Below, piece by piece: positions 1 to 9,152 of a stretch of 64,000 nt of DNA (positions are counted from its first letter, which is position 1; the number at the start of each line of letters is the position of its first letter). The stretch is taken from positions 1,054,001 to 1,118,000 of the forward strand of contig NZ_OX044366.1 in assembly GCF_943846705.1 (NCBI RefSeq), written 5' to 3'. This DNA comes from an uncultured Pseudomonas sp. Its GTDB lineage: Bacteria; Pseudomonadota; Gammaproteobacteria; Pseudomonadales; Pseudomonadaceae. Under the pieces are notes generated by a model. The model saw nothing but the letters and a program-made list of their open reading frames with translations, had not been told where the DNA came from and did not search any database. Made by a program: the position numbers and the translations under genes.

Positions 1-795
1 CTTGAAGGTGCCAAAGAGCAGGGCATTCCTGCCGACGCCATCGTCAAGGAAAGTGCGCCGGCGCAGTTCGAAGTGAACCTGCACCACGTCGCCGACCCGA
101 TCAAGGCCTGCGACTACGCGCTGCTGCTCAAGCGCCTGGTGAAAAACATCGCCTACGACCATGAAATGGACACCACCTTCATGGCCAAACCGTACCCGAA
201 CCAAGCGGGTAACGGTCTGCATGTGCACATCTCGATTCTCGACAAAGATGGCAAGAACATCTTCTCGTGCGAAGACCCCGAGCAGAACGATGCCTTGCGC
301 CATGCAATTGGCGGCGTCCTGGAAACCATGCCGGCATCGATGGCCTTCCTCTGCCCTAACGTCAACTCTTACCGTCGTTTCGGTGCGCAGTACTACGTGC
401 CGAACTCGCCGAGCTGGGGCATCGACAACCGTACCGTCGCCCTGCGTGTGCCAAATGACTCAGCTGATGCCGTGCGCATCGAACACCGCGTCGCGGGCGC
501 TGACGCCAACCCGTACCTGCTGCTTTCAGCGGTATTGGCCGGCGTTCACCACGGCCTGACCAACAAGATCGAGCCGAGCGCGCCTATCGAAGGCAACTCC
601 TACGAACAAAACGAGCAAAGCCTGCCGAACAACCTGCGCGATGCCCTGCGCGAGTTGGACGACAGTGAAGTTCTGGCGCGCTATATCGACCCGAAATACA
701 TCGATATCTTCGTCGCCTGCAAGGAAAGCGAGCTGGCCGAGTTTGAGAACTCAATCTCCGACCTTGAGTACAACTGGTACTTGCACACGGTTTGA
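1..795 (+). CDS. Glutamine synthetase family protein, C-terminal part (5' end outside window)
   Basis: The frame is open from the first base, so the N-terminal part lies outside the window; 264 residues are visible. The sequence has the glutamine synthetase catalytic core: the NGLHVHIS ATP/metal strand, the NSYRRF and NRTVALRVP segments and the RIEHRVAGADANPYL motif. In Pseudomonas, such GlnA-like enzymes beside polyamine-binding proteins usually gamma-glutamylate putrescine or other polyamines (PuuA/PauA/SpuI type) rather than make glutamine. The polyamine-type binding protein just downstream supports that reading. A strong terminator follows the stop, so the two genes are probably separate transcripts. 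The family is certain; the substrate is inferred from context. Confidence 0.9.
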   Translation, partial: LEGAKEQGIPADAIVKESAPAQFEVNLHHVADPIKACDYALLLKRLVKNIAYDHEMDTTFMAKPYPNQAGNGLHVHISILDKDGKNIFSCEDPEQNDALRHAIGGVLETMPASMAFLCPNVNSYRRFGAQYYVPNSPSWGIDNRTVALRVPNDSADAVRIEHRVAGADANPYLLLSAVLAGVHHGLTNKIEPSAPIEGNSYEQNEQSLPNNLRDALRELDDSEVLARYIDPKYIDIFVACKESELAEFENSISDLEYNWYLHTV

Positions 796-805
796 TGCAA
801 CACCC

Positions 806-834
806 AACGCCGGCCTTCGAGCCGGCGTTTTTTT
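806..834 (+). terminator. Rho-independent terminator after the glutamine synthetase gene
   Basis: A perfect 9-bp stem (AACGCCGGC at 806-814 pairing with 821-829) with a 6-nt loop is followed by a run of T. It lies 10 bp after the stop codon. Confidence 0.9.
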
Positions 835-941
835 ATTCCGTACAACGCGCCACCTACCTTTATTCGCACCCTCAGGCGAAGACGGGCAAGTTGCGCCGCG
901 AATTCCTGCTGATGCCACATCAACCTCTTCGGGAGATCACT

Positions 942-2000
942 ATGCCTCGCCTGTTTGCCGTATTGCTGCTTACCCTGACGCCGCTGCTGGCCAGCGCCGA
1001 GGAGGTGATCCGCGTCTACAACTGGAACGACTACATCGCCCCCCAGGTGATTAAGGACTTCGAGGCCGAGAGCGGCATCCGCGTGGAATATCGCACCTAC
1101 AGCACCGACTCAGAGTTAGACACCATACTGGCCAGCGGCGAAGCCATCGACATCGCCGTGCCGTCGCATGACGCCCTGCCAGCACTGATCAATAACGGCA
1201 CCCTGCAGCCGCTGGACTTCAGCCTGCTACCGAACCGTAAACACATCGACAAGCAACTGCTCAGCACCCTGGTCGCCCTTGATCCAGCCAACCGCCATGC
1301 GCTGCCCTACCTGTGGGGCGCGGTAGGCCTGGCGATCAACACACCGCAAGCCGAAGCCGCGTTTGGCGGCCCACTGCCAGATAGCTGGAGCCTGCTATTC
1401 GACGCCGAACAGAGCTCACGCCTGGCCAGCTGTGGCGTCAGCGTGCTCGACGCTGCCGATGAAACCCTCACCGTGCTGCTCAACTACCAGGGTCGCAGCC
1501 TGGTACGCAGCGCGCCGAGCCGCATCGAGCGCACTAGCCGGGTCCTGGATGGTTTACGCCCCAACCTGCGCTATATCGACAGCGAGCGTTATATCGACGA
1601 CCTCAACCAGGGCAAACTCTGCGTGGCCATGGCCTGGGTCGGCGATGCACTGGCTGCCGCTGATGCCGGCCAGCCAGTACGCTTTCTCGTGCCGGATGAA
1701 GGCTCGGTGCTGTTTATCGACAGCCTGGTGATCCCCAGCACCGCCAAGCGCCCCGACCTGGCTCATCGTTTTATCGACTACCTGATGCAACCCAAAGTAG
1801 CCGCGCTGATCACCGCAGAAACCCTGTATCCCAGCGGCAATGCCGATTCCAGGGAGTTCCTCGACGAAGCCTTGCGCAACCAGCCCGGCCTTTACCCCAA
1901 CCGCGACACCAAACGCCGTCTGCACGCACTGGAAACCCCGCCAGAAAAACACAGAGCCGCCGTCGACGCCGTGTGGGCGCGCTTTCGTGGTGGCAGCTGA
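942..2000 (+). CDS. Extracellular polyamine-type solute-binding protein (PotF/SpuD-like)
   Basis: The start was placed at 942, where a GGAG ribosome site precedes it and the product begins with a clean signal peptide (MPRLFAVLLLTLTPLLASA); an upstream in-frame extension lacks these. The 352-residue product is a periplasmic type 2 binding protein. The mature N-terminus EEVIRVYNWNDYI is the signature of PotD/PotF/SpuD spermidine-putrescine receptors, followed by YSTDSELDTILASG and the hinge-region PYLWGAVGLAIN. It would deliver a polyamine to an ABC importer whose permease genes are not in the window. The glutamine synthetase homologue upstream fits polyamine catabolism. Family certain, exact ligand unknown. 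Confidence 0.88.
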   Translation: MPRLFAVLLLTLTPLLASAEEVIRVYNWNDYIAPQVIKDFEAESGIRVEYRTYSTDSELDTILASGEAIDIAVPSHDALPALINNGTLQPLDFSLLPNRKHIDKQLLSTLVALDPANRHALPYLWGAVGLAINTPQAEAAFGGPLPDSWSLLFDAEQSSRLASCGVSVLDAADETLTVLLNYQGRSLVRSAPSRIERTSRVLDGLRPNLRYIDSERYIDDLNQGKLCVAMAWVGDALAAADAGQPVRFLVPDEGSVLFIDSLVIPSTAKRPDLAHRFIDYLMQPKVAALITAETLYPSGNADSREFLDEALRNQPGLYPNRDTKRRLHALETPPEKHRAAVDAVWARFRGGS

Positions 2001-2050
2001 GTGATCAATCGCCCCTCGGTTTGCCACACCCAGCATCCGCTAAAAACACA

Positions 2051-2110
2051 GAAGGCCTGCCCGCGCTGACGGCCACCGGGTGGGTGGGCAGAGCGGGCAA
2101 GCCTTCGCTT
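2051..2110. terminator. Bidirectional hairpin between convergent genes
   Basis: GAAGGC-CTGCCCGC (2051-2064) pairs with GCGGGCA-A-GCCTTC (2093-2106), followed by GCTTTT. It sits between the binding-protein gene and the convergent CYTH-CHAD gene, so it probably ends both. Confidence 0.65.
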
Positions 2111-2148
2111 TTCCCCATGCTGGCGCTCAGTTGCCGCCAGCGTGATGG

Positions 2149-3513
2149 TTATTTGACCAGCTGACGCCAAGCCTTCAACGAGCCGATGGTCAATAGCTGC
2201 GCCTTGCGCGCCGCCAGCACATCCGGATCAATGGCCTGATTAGCCAGTTCGACCAGCTTGTTCAGCTCGCCGTACAAACGGTCGACTTCCAGCACCTCCA
2301 GCACCTCACGCGCCAGATGCAGCCAAACCAGCAGGCGCTCGATGCGCGGCAGCTGCTCAGCCAGGTCTTCCGGCTGCTGCTGATAACGACGCAACTGCAG
2401 CGCAGCGCCCTCATCGGCAATCAGGGTCGGCAACCAGTTACCCAGCACCGCAGCACCCTGGCGGTTGCCGCGGTTATTGCGCTCCAGGGTCCAGCTGCGC
2501 GCCAGCAACCAGCGCGAGGTGATCAGGGAGAACAGCCCCCAGCGGGTGGCTTCAAGCTCGGCGGCGAACTGCGCCGGGGCATTTTTACGCACCTGCTCAT
2601 CCAGCTGACCGGCCAGCAGCCGTGGCCGCCATTCCAGCAGCAACGCATCCAACAACTCACGCAGGGCATGACTGCTGGCACGCGGCGCGGCCTGGCCGAG
2701 GCTGCCGAGCAAGGCACGCAAACCGACCAACTGCTCCAGCCACTCGACCAGCAAACGCCAGTGACCATTGAAACGGTACTGCTCAGCCAAACGCTGGCTG
2801 CTGCCCAGCAAGTGCCAGCCCAACGCAACTACGCTGTCATCCAGGCTGGTTTCGGCGTTCAGCGCAGGTGCCGGCAAATTCAGGCTGTAGCTGCTGGCAT
2901 CGAACAAGCGATAACCGCGCTCGGCCTTGCTGATGTCACATGGCATCAGTGGCAAATCGGCAGCCAGCTCGGCGGCCAGCTCCAGCAACGCCTCGGGCTC
3001 ACCCTGGCGCAGCTCCAGCTCCAGCTCGCAGATTTCTTCCTGGCCTTCACCGGCAATCACTTTACCCAGGTCCAGCGCGGCCTCGATCACCACCTTGGCC
3101 TTGCCACGGCCCCAGGCGATTTCCGCCTTCTCGCGGACAAAGTCGGTGGTGAAAATAGGTACCAGCTGCTTCTTGTCCAGCTCGGCCAGGGCCGCTGGCC
3201 AGCAGCTGTCATCGAGCTTTTTCAGGTCCAGCTTGGCTTTGGCCAGGTTCCAGTCCCATTCGTTGCGCTCGGACAAACCGGCCACGCTCTGCCCGCGGGT
3301 TTTCAGGGTCTGGATAAACTGCTCGCCATCGCGGCGCACGCGCAGGGCAACCTTGGCCGCCGCCAGATCGCGCGCAGGCGTATCGAAGTACTGATTGAAC
3401 AGTTCGCGCTGCTCCCAACCACTCTTGTTGCGTTTCTTCAGCAACGGGTGGTCACGCAGGGCGGCCAGGGTTGCACGGCTAACCCGCAGTTTAATTTCGG
3501 TTTCTTTGTTCAT
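2149..3513 (-). CDS. CYTH and CHAD domain protein (inorganic triphosphatase, YgiF-like)
   Basis: The start at 3513 gives MNKETEIKLRV, which carries the ExExK signature of the CYTH superfamily right at the N-terminus; an earlier in-frame start would only add five residues. The 454-residue product has a CYTH triphosphatase domain (about 1-200: acidic and basic strands such as ALRVRRDGEQFIQTLKTRG and EICELELELRQGE) followed by a helical CHAD domain (about 215-440) rich in Arg, His and Leu that binds polyphosphate in characterised proteins. YgiF-type proteins hydrolyse inorganic triphosphate with a divalent metal. It is divergent from the DUF47-pit phosphate operon, which fits a role in phosphate or polyphosphate metabolism. 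Confidence 0.88.
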   Translation of the reverse strand: MNKETEIKLRVSRATLAALRDHPLLKKRNKSGWEQRELFNQYFDTPARDLAAAKVALRVRRDGEQFIQTLKTRGQSVAGLSERNEWDWNLAKAKLDLKKLDDSCWPAALAELDKKQLVPIFTTDFVREKAEIAWGRGKAKVVIEAALDLGKVIAGEGQEEICELELELRQGEPEALLELAAELAADLPLMPCDISKAERGYRLFDASSYSLNLPAPALNAETSLDDSVVALGWHLLGSSQRLAEQYRFNGHWRLLVEWLEQLVGLRALLGSLGQAAPRASSHALRELLDALLLEWRPRLLAGQLDEQVRKNAPAQFAAELEATRWGLFSLITSRWLLARSWTLERNNRGNRQGAAVLGNWLPTLIADEGAALQLRRYQQQPEDLAEQLPRIERLLVWLHLAREVLEVLEVDRLYGELNKLVELANQAIDPDVLAARKAQLLTIGSLKAWRQLVK

Positions 3514-3625
3514 GATGATGGGAATCAACGCCTACTATGAAATTGTTTCAGTCCGATTACCTGCGCTGGCGAGCCTGCGGACTGATCCGTATACTTGCCA
3601 ACTTCTTAACGCCGGGGTTCACCCT

Positions 3626-4303
3626 ATGCCAGTCAATCCATTTGCCAGCCTGTTTGGCCGTTCACCCATCGGACCGATGCAAAAACATTTTGCCAAGGCT
3701 CATGAGTGCGCAGCGAACCTGGTGCCTTTTTTCGAAGCCGTGATGGTTGAAGACTGGGCCAAGGTGGAACAGGTTCAACAGGAAATGGCCAGCCTCGAAG
3801 GAGAGGCCGATAAGCTCAAGAAGAGCGTGCGCTTACACCTGCCGAAAAGCTTGTTCCTGCCGGTCCCGCGCTCGGATCTGCTTGAACTGCTGAGTGTACA
3901 GGACAAAGTCGCCAACCGCGCCAAGGACATCGCCGGCCTTATGCTCGGTCGGCAAATGGCCATTCCGCAAGACTTACAACAGCTGATGCGCGCGTTTGTA
4001 CAACGCACCGTGGATGCCAGCGCCCAGGCGCTGAAAGCCATGAACGAACTCGATGAGTTGCTGGAAACCGGCTTTGGTGGCCGCGAAGCGGTACTGGTCG
4101 AATCCATGGTCATGGAGCTGGAGCAAATCGAACGCGACACCGACAAGATGCAAATCGAAGTACGTCGGGCGCTGTTCAAACTGGAAAAGGATCTCCCTGC
4201 GGTCGATGTGATGTTCCTCTACAAGATCATCGAATGGGTCGGCGACGTTGCCGACCGTGCCGAACGTGTCGGCAACCGACTGGAACAACTGCTGGCGCGC
4301 TAA
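3626..4303 (+). CDS. DUF47/TIGR00153 PhoU-like regulator of phosphate transport
   Basis: The start MPVNPFASLFGRSPIGPMQKH at 3626 matches the usual beginning of this family; the long in-frame extension upstream overlaps the divergent gene and was not used. The 225-residue product is an all-helical PhoU-like protein of the YkaA/TIGR00153 group, with two three-helix bundles and conserved acidic runs (LEGEADKLKKSVR, ELEQIERDTDKMQ). The gene lies 40 bp before a Pit-type phosphate transporter on the same strand, the usual arrangement, and it is thought to control that transporter. The gene is almost certainly cotranscribed with it. Confidence 0.88.
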   Translation: MPVNPFASLFGRSPIGPMQKHFAKAHECAANLVPFFEAVMVEDWAKVEQVQQEMASLEGEADKLKKSVRLHLPKSLFLPVPRSDLLELLSVQDKVANRAKDIAGLMLGRQMAIPQDLQQLMRAFVQRTVDASAQALKAMNELDELLETGFGGREAVLVESMVMELEQIERDTDKMQIEVRRALFKLEKDLPAVDVMFLYKIIEWVGDVADRAERVGNRLEQLLAR

Positions 4304-4343
4304 TGCGCCAGTGTCCTTTCTGGAATCTACGGATTAATTATTT

Positions 4344-5609
4344 ATGTCTCTGATTGCGGACTACGGCCTCGTATTGCTGCTGCTTGCCTGCCTCTTCGGC
4401 TTTTTCATGGCCTGGGGCGTGGGCGCCAATGACGTCGCTAACGCCATGGGCACCTCGGTGGGCTCGCGCGCACTGACCATCAAACAGGCGATCCTGATCG
4501 CCATGGTGTTTGAGTTTGCCGGTGCCTATCTAGCCGGCGGCGAAGTCACTGAAACCATCAAGAACGGTATCGTCGATGCCACGATGATCACCCCGGACCT
4601 CATGGTTCTGGGCATGATGTCGGCCCTGTTAGCGGCCGGCACCTGGCTGCTGGTGGCCTCAACCAAAGGCTGGCCGGTCTCCACCACGCACTCCATCGTC
4701 GGCGCGGTGATCGGTTTTGCCGCGGTTGGTGTGTCCATGGACGCAGTCAACTGGGGTGGTGTTGGTCCGATCGTGGCCAGCTGGGTAGTGTCGCCACTGC
4801 TCTCGGGTTTTGTCGCCTTCTGGCTGTTTACCAGCGTGCAAAAGCTGATCATCGACACCGACAATCCCTTCCTTAATGCCAAGCGCTTCGTGCCGCTGTA
4901 CATGTTTATCACCGGCTTTATGGTCAGCATCATGACCCTGACCAAGGGCCTCAAGCACATCGGTTTGAACCTCTCCACCAGTGAAGGATTCTTCCTTTCT
5001 CTGGGCGTAGGTGGCGCTGTCATGCTGCTGGGCATCGCCCTGCTCAGCCGGATCAAGATCGACGTCGAAGCCGACAAAGACTTCCACTACGCCAGCGTGG
5101 AGAAGGTCTTCGCCGTCCTGATGATCTTCACCGCCTGCGCCATGGCCTTCGCCCACGGTTCCAACGATGTGGCCAACGCGGTCGGCCCACTGGCGGCGAT
5201 TGTCGGGGTGATCCAATCTGGCGGTGAAGCCGTGATCGGTGCCAAGTCTGCCGTACCGGGCTGGGTGCTGTTGCTTGGTGCCGTGGGTATCGTCATCGGC
5301 CTGGCCACTTACGGCTACAAGGTGATCGCCACCATCGGCAAGGAAATCACCGAGCTGACCCCTAGCCGTGGTTTTGCTGCCGAACTGGCCACCGCCACCA
5401 CCGTGGTCGGTGCCTCGGCCATGGGCCTACCGGTATCCACCACCCATACCTTGGTGGGTGCGGTACTGGGTGTGGGCCTGGCCCGCGGCATCGGTGCATT
5501 GAACCTGGGCGTGATCGGTAAAATCTTTATTTCCTGGCTGATCACCCTGCCGGTGGGCGCTGCGCTGTCGATCTTCTTCTTCTATATCCTGCGCAGCATC
5601 TTCCTCTAA
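4344..5609 (+). CDS. pitA: Low-affinity inorganic phosphate transporter, Pit family
   Basis: The 421-residue inner-membrane protein has about ten to twelve hydrophobic segments and the two inverted PiT signatures: GANDVANAMGTSVGS near residue 28 and HGSNDVANAVGP near residue 272. It also carries the paired PVSTTHS and PVSTTHT motifs typical of Pit permeases. These proteins bring in phosphate as a neutral metal-phosphate complex with protons. It follows the DUF47 gene closely and probably shares its transcript. In P. aeruginosa this gene pair lies next to argE and argA, as here. Confidence 0.92.
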   Translation: MSLIADYGLVLLLLACLFGFFMAWGVGANDVANAMGTSVGSRALTIKQAILIAMVFEFAGAYLAGGEVTETIKNGIVDATMITPDLMVLGMMSALLAAGTWLLVASTKGWPVSTTHSIVGAVIGFAAVGVSMDAVNWGGVGPIVASWVVSPLLSGFVAFWLFTSVQKLIIDTDNPFLNAKRFVPLYMFITGFMVSIMTLTKGLKHIGLNLSTSEGFFLSLGVGGAVMLLGIALLSRIKIDVEADKDFHYASVEKVFAVLMIFTACAMAFAHGSNDVANAVGPLAAIVGVIQSGGEAVIGAKSAVPGWVLLLGAVGIVIGLATYGYKVIATIGKEITELTPSRGFAAELATATTVVGASAMGLPVSTTHTLVGAVLGVGLARGIGALNLGVIGKIFISWLITLPVGAALSIFFFYILRSIFL

Positions 5610-5678
5610 GAAAGTCCTTTTCGGTTTTATCTCTGCAAGCGTTGGCCCTATGATGGGTCTCGCTTGCGGAGATAGCTG

Positions 5679-6860
5679 ATGCCCCTGCCTTCCCTCAAAG
5701 ACCAATTCGCCGCCCTGATCGCCGCCCCGTCGGTGAGCTGTACTCAGGCGCATTGGGATCAGTCCAACCGCCCGGTCATCGACTTGCTCTCAAGCTGGCT
5801 CGGCGACCTCGGTTTCAGCTGCGACGTGCAGCAAGTTGCCCCGGGCAAATTCAACCTGCTCGCCAGCTATGGCAGTGGCCCAGGCGGCCTGGTGCTGGCC
5901 GGACACAGCGATACCGTGCCGTTTGACGCCGCGCTCTGGCAGACCGACCCGCTCAAGCTCACTGAAGTCGACGGGCGCTGGGTGGGCCTTGGCAGTTGTG
6001 ACATGAAGGGCTTCTTCGCCCTGATCATCGAAGCTGTGCAGCCGTTACTGGCACAGCCGTTTAAACAACCCCTGCTGATTCTCGCCACCTGCGATGAAGA
6101 AAGCTCGATGTCCGGCGCCCGCGCGCTGGCCGCAGCCGGACAGCCGCTGGGGCGCGCGGCGGTGATTGGTGAGCCAACGGGGCTGAAACCGATTCGCCTG
6201 CACAAAGGCATCATGATGGAGCGCATCGACATCCTCGGGCAGAGCGGTCACTCCTCCGATCCGAGCCTGGGCCGCAGCGCCCTGGAAGCCATGCAGGACG
6301 TCATGCTGGAGCTGCGCAGCTTGCGGAGCCAGTGGCAGCACGAATTCAACAACCCGCAATTCACTATGCCGCTGCCGACCCTGAACTTCGGCTGTATTCA
6401 TGGTGGCGACAACCCCAACCGTATCTGCGGCCAATGCTCGCTGGAGTTCGACCTGCGCCCCCTGCCCGGCATGCAGCCGGAAGCGCTGCGCGCGGTGATC
6501 CGGCAAAAGCTGCGACCGCTGGCGGAGCAACACCAGGTGAAAATCGACTATGCGCCGCTGTTTCCCAGCGTGCCGCCCTTCGAGCAAAATGCCGACGCCG
6601 AACTGGTGCGGGTCGCCGAACGCCTGACCGGACACACCGCCGCCTCAGTAGCATTTGCCACCGAAGCGTCTTACCTTCAGCAACTTGGCTGCGAAACCCT
6701 GGTACTCGGCCCCGGCGATATCGACTGCGCCCACCAGCCCGGTGAATACCTAGACACCTCACGTTTGCAGCCGACCATCGAACTACTGCGCGGGCTGATC
6801 AATCATTACTGCCTGCAACCCAACCAACCGACCGTGCCACCTGCAGGAGAGAACGCGTGA
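5679..6860 (+). CDS. argE: Acetylornithine deacetylase
   Basis: The 393-residue protein belongs to the M20 zinc peptidase family. Metal-site motifs are visible: GHSDTVP (H76, D78), CDMKG (bridging Asp) and CDEESS (general base Glu followed by a ligand Glu). A dimerisation 'lid' domain sits in the middle (about 180-290). ArgE removes the acetyl group from N-acetylornithine in arginine synthesis. The gene stands 99 bp before argA, which performs the first step of the same pathway, so the two probably form an operon. The alternative of another M20 deacylase is unlikely given this context. Confidence 0.9.
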   Translation: MPLPSLKDQFAALIAAPSVSCTQAHWDQSNRPVIDLLSSWLGDLGFSCDVQQVAPGKFNLLASYGSGPGGLVLAGHSDTVPFDAALWQTDPLKLTEVDGRWVGLGSCDMKGFFALIIEAVQPLLAQPFKQPLLILATCDEESSMSGARALAAAGQPLGRAAVIGEPTGLKPIRLHKGIMMERIDILGQSGHSSDPSLGRSALEAMQDVMLELRSLRSQWQHEFNNPQFTMPLPTLNFGCIHGGDNPNRICGQCSLEFDLRPLPGMQPEALRAVIRQKLRPLAEQHQVKIDYAPLFPSVPPFEQNADAELVRVAERLTGHTAASVAFATEASYLQQLGCETLVLGPGDIDCAHQPGEYLDTSRLQPTIELLRGLINHYCLQPNQPTVPPAGENA

Positions 6861-6959
6861 AGCTGCTCCAACTGCGACGATAAAAGCGCTCCCGGCTGCC
6901 TCGTCTGGCGCACCCACGCCAATCCATGCGTTCTTCATTCGACACAGGTTCTTCAGGTA

Positions 6960-8258
6960 ATGCACGACCACGTCAACTGGCTTCGCCACGCTTCGCCCTA
7001 TATCAATGCCCACCGCGACTGCACCTTTGTGGTGATGCTGCCCGGTGAGGGCGTTGCCCACCCGAATTTCGGCAATATCGTTCACGACCTGGTGCTGCTG
7101 CACAGCCTGGGCGTGCGCCTGGTGCTGGTGCACGGCTCGCGCCCGCAGATCGAGGCGCGCCTGACCGAGCGCGGCCTGACGCCGCGCTATCAACACAACC
7201 TGCGCATCACCGACGGGCCGACCCTGGAGTGTGTGATCGATGCCGTCGGCCAGCTGCGCATCGCCATTGAGGCGCGCCTGTCAATGGACATGGCGCGCTC
7301 ACCCATGCAGGGCTCACGCATGCGCGTGACCAGCGGCAACTTCGTCACCGCGCGACCGATTGGCGTGGTCGATGGCGTCGATTTCCACCACACCGGTGAA
7401 GTGCGGCGCATCGACCGCAAGGGCATCAACCGCCAACTGGATGAGCGCAGCATCGTGCTGCTGTCACCGCTGGGCTATTCGCCCACCGGAGAAATTTTCA
7501 ACCTGGCCTGCGAAGACGTCGCCACCCGCGCCGCCATCGACCTGGACGCCGACAAGCTGCTGCTGTTCGGTGCCGAGTCCGGCCTACTCGACGAGGCCGG
7601 TAAGCTGGTGCGCGAACTGCGCCCACAGCAAGTACCAGCACATTTGCAGCGCCTGGGTAACAGCTACCAGGCGGAACTGCTCGACGCCGCCGCCGAAGCC
7701 TGCAAAGGCGGGGTACGCCGCAGCCATATCGTCAGCTACGCCGAAGACGGTGCGCTGCTCAGCGAGCTGTTTACCCGCACCGGCAACGGCACCCTGGTGG
7801 CGCAGGAACAGTTCGAATCGCTGCGTGAAGCGACCATCGAAGATGTCGGCGGGCTGATGGAGTTGATCACCCCACTGGAAGACCAGGGCATTCTGGTGCG
7901 CCGCTCACGCGAGGTACTGGAGCGCGAGATCGAGCAGTTCAGCATCGTCGAGCGCGAAGGCCTGATCATTGCCTGCGCCGCGCTGTACCAGATTGCCGAC
8001 TCGGATTTTGGCGAGCTGGCCTGCCTGGCCGTCAACCCGGCTTACCGCCATGGCGGGCGGGGTGACGAGCTGCTTGAGCGCATTGAGGAACGCGCCCGCG
8101 CTCAAGGCCTGAAAACCCTGTTCGTACTCACTACCCGCACCGCCCACTGGTTCCGCGAGCGCGGCTTTGAGCTGAGCAGCGTCGACCGCCTGCCCGCCGC
8201 CCGCGCCTCGCTGTACAACTTCCAGCGCAACTCGCAGGTGTTTGAAAAAGCGCTGTAG
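6960..8258 (+). CDS. argA: Amino-acid N-acetyltransferase (N-acetylglutamate synthase)
   Basis: The 432-residue protein has the classical bacterial ArgA layout: an amino-acid-kinase-like domain (about 20-280, with VLVHGSRPQIEARL and the arginine-binding core) that senses arginine, joined to a GNAT acetyltransferase domain (about 290-430, with LACLAVNPAYRHGGRGDELLERIE as the acetyl-CoA loop). It makes N-acetylglutamate from glutamate and acetyl-CoA, the committed step of arginine synthesis. The start MHDHVNWLRHASPYINAHRD matches the usual family N-terminus. A dispersed inverted repeat follows directly after the stop codon. Confidence 0.94.
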   Translation: MHDHVNWLRHASPYINAHRDCTFVVMLPGEGVAHPNFGNIVHDLVLLHSLGVRLVLVHGSRPQIEARLTERGLTPRYQHNLRITDGPTLECVIDAVGQLRIAIEARLSMDMARSPMQGSRMRVTSGNFVTARPIGVVDGVDFHHTGEVRRIDRKGINRQLDERSIVLLSPLGYSPTGEIFNLACEDVATRAAIDLDADKLLLFGAESGLLDEAGKLVRELRPQQVPAHLQRLGNSYQAELLDAAAEACKGGVRRSHIVSYAEDGALLSELFTRTGNGTLVAQEQFESLREATIEDVGGLMELITPLEDQGILVRRSREVLEREIEQFSIVEREGLIIACAALYQIADSDFGELACLAVNPAYRHGGRGDELLERIEERARAQGLKTLFVLTTRTAHWFRERGFELSSVDRLPAARASLYNFQRNSQVFEKAL

Positions 8259-8405
8259 GGTGGGTTAGCGACACCTAGCGTATGCCTCAAGGAAGGCTGC
8301 GGTAAAAGGCTGTCGCGTAACCCACCCAGCAGCATCAGCCCATTTGGCGGGTTAAGGCGCACCGATTACGCGTGAGTTGTTCGCCACGCGATAAGCGCCC
8401 AACCC
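8258..8405. repeat. Dispersed GTAGGNTGGGTT-type inverted repeat, copy 1
   Basis: GGGTGGGTTAGCGACA (8258-8273) pairs with TGTCGC-G-TAACCCACCC (8311-8327), with one extra G. A second, weaker inverted half (GGCGGGTTAAGGCGC to GCGCCCAACCC, ending near 8405) follows. The core resembles the elements at 16025 and 22536. It fills most of the 150-bp gap between argA and the convergent tetR-type gene. Confidence 0.6.
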
Positions 8406-8408
8406 AGC

Positions 8409-9041
8409 CTACAGAATGCGTTTCGGCAGATGGGGCGGCAGGTACAAGCCGAGATAGGCATCGAACACGCGCATACCCTCCTCAGCCATGCGCGGGGTGA
8501 TTGCGCCGTGCAGCTGTATCGAGCGGGCATACACGCGGTCACCCAGCTCCATCGCCAGGGCAAACACGTCGACATCCTCCGGCAGTTGCGGCAAGGGGAA
8601 GTGACGGTCGAACACCACCTGCATGGACTGCCCCAACTCAATATCGTGCTGGCGATCAGCCTGAGTCACTTCGGCCAGACCATGCTGCGCCAGAATCAGC
8701 TGGCGTGCAGCGGCATCGGCCGCGTAGATCGCCAACATACGCTGCTCGACCAACCGCGACAGATCACGCCAGTCGCGCAGGCTGGCATGCTCCACCGGTT
8801 CCTGCAGGCAGGCGCGAAACGCACCGTGGATATCCGCCGTCAGGGCTTCCAGTAACGCCGGTACGCTGGCGAAGAAGTGGTACACCGATGACGGCGGGAT
8901 CTGCGCCCGCTCAGCCACGCTGTAGATCGACAGGCTGGCCACACCCTGCTCGGCCAGCAGTTCGCGAGCAGCGGCAAGAATTCCGGCAATGCGGCTCTGG
9001 CTACTGGCGCGGGGTTTGCGGGCGGTAGGCGGACGGGACAT
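8409..9041 (-). CDS. TetR family transcriptional regulator
   Basis: The 210-residue protein has an N-terminal TetR helix-turn-helix at about residues 15-60 (RIAGILAAARELLAEQGVASLSI, then AQIPPSSVYHFFAS with the conserved Y-H-F recognition end). The rest is a helical ligand-binding/dimer domain of normal TetR length, for which I recognise no specific subfamily. No divergent gene is adjacent: trpA lies 111 bp upstream on the same strand, so its target is not obvious from position. It may be partly read through from trpBA. Confidence 0.85.
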   Translation of the reverse strand: MSRPPTARKPRASSQSRIAGILAAARELLAEQGVASLSIYSVAERAQIPPSSVYHFFASVPALLEALTADIHGAFRACLQEPVEHASLRDWRDLSRLVEQRMLAIYAADAAARQLILAQHGLAEVTQADRQHDIELGQSMQVVFDRHFPLPQLPEDVDVFALAMELGDRVYARSIQLHGAITPRMAEEGMRVFDAYLGLYLPPHLPKRIL

Positions 9042-9152
9042 GAGAAGACTCGAAAACCAAAGGCGCTATTGGACGCTAGGCAGCCGCCCGTGCACAAGCG
9101 GCAACCACCAGCACCGGTGGGCATGCGCACACGCCCGCCCGTGCCACGGTTA

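Noticed and set aside
2317..3540. Long plus-strand open frame opposite the CYTH-CHAD gene (407 codons)
   Set aside because: It is Gln/Leu-rich and antisense to a well-supported gene; a common product of GC-rich codon bias.
3395..3625. N-terminal extension of the DUF47 gene
   Set aside because: It overlaps the divergent CYTH-CHAD gene and is not like the family; the start at 3626 gives the normal length.
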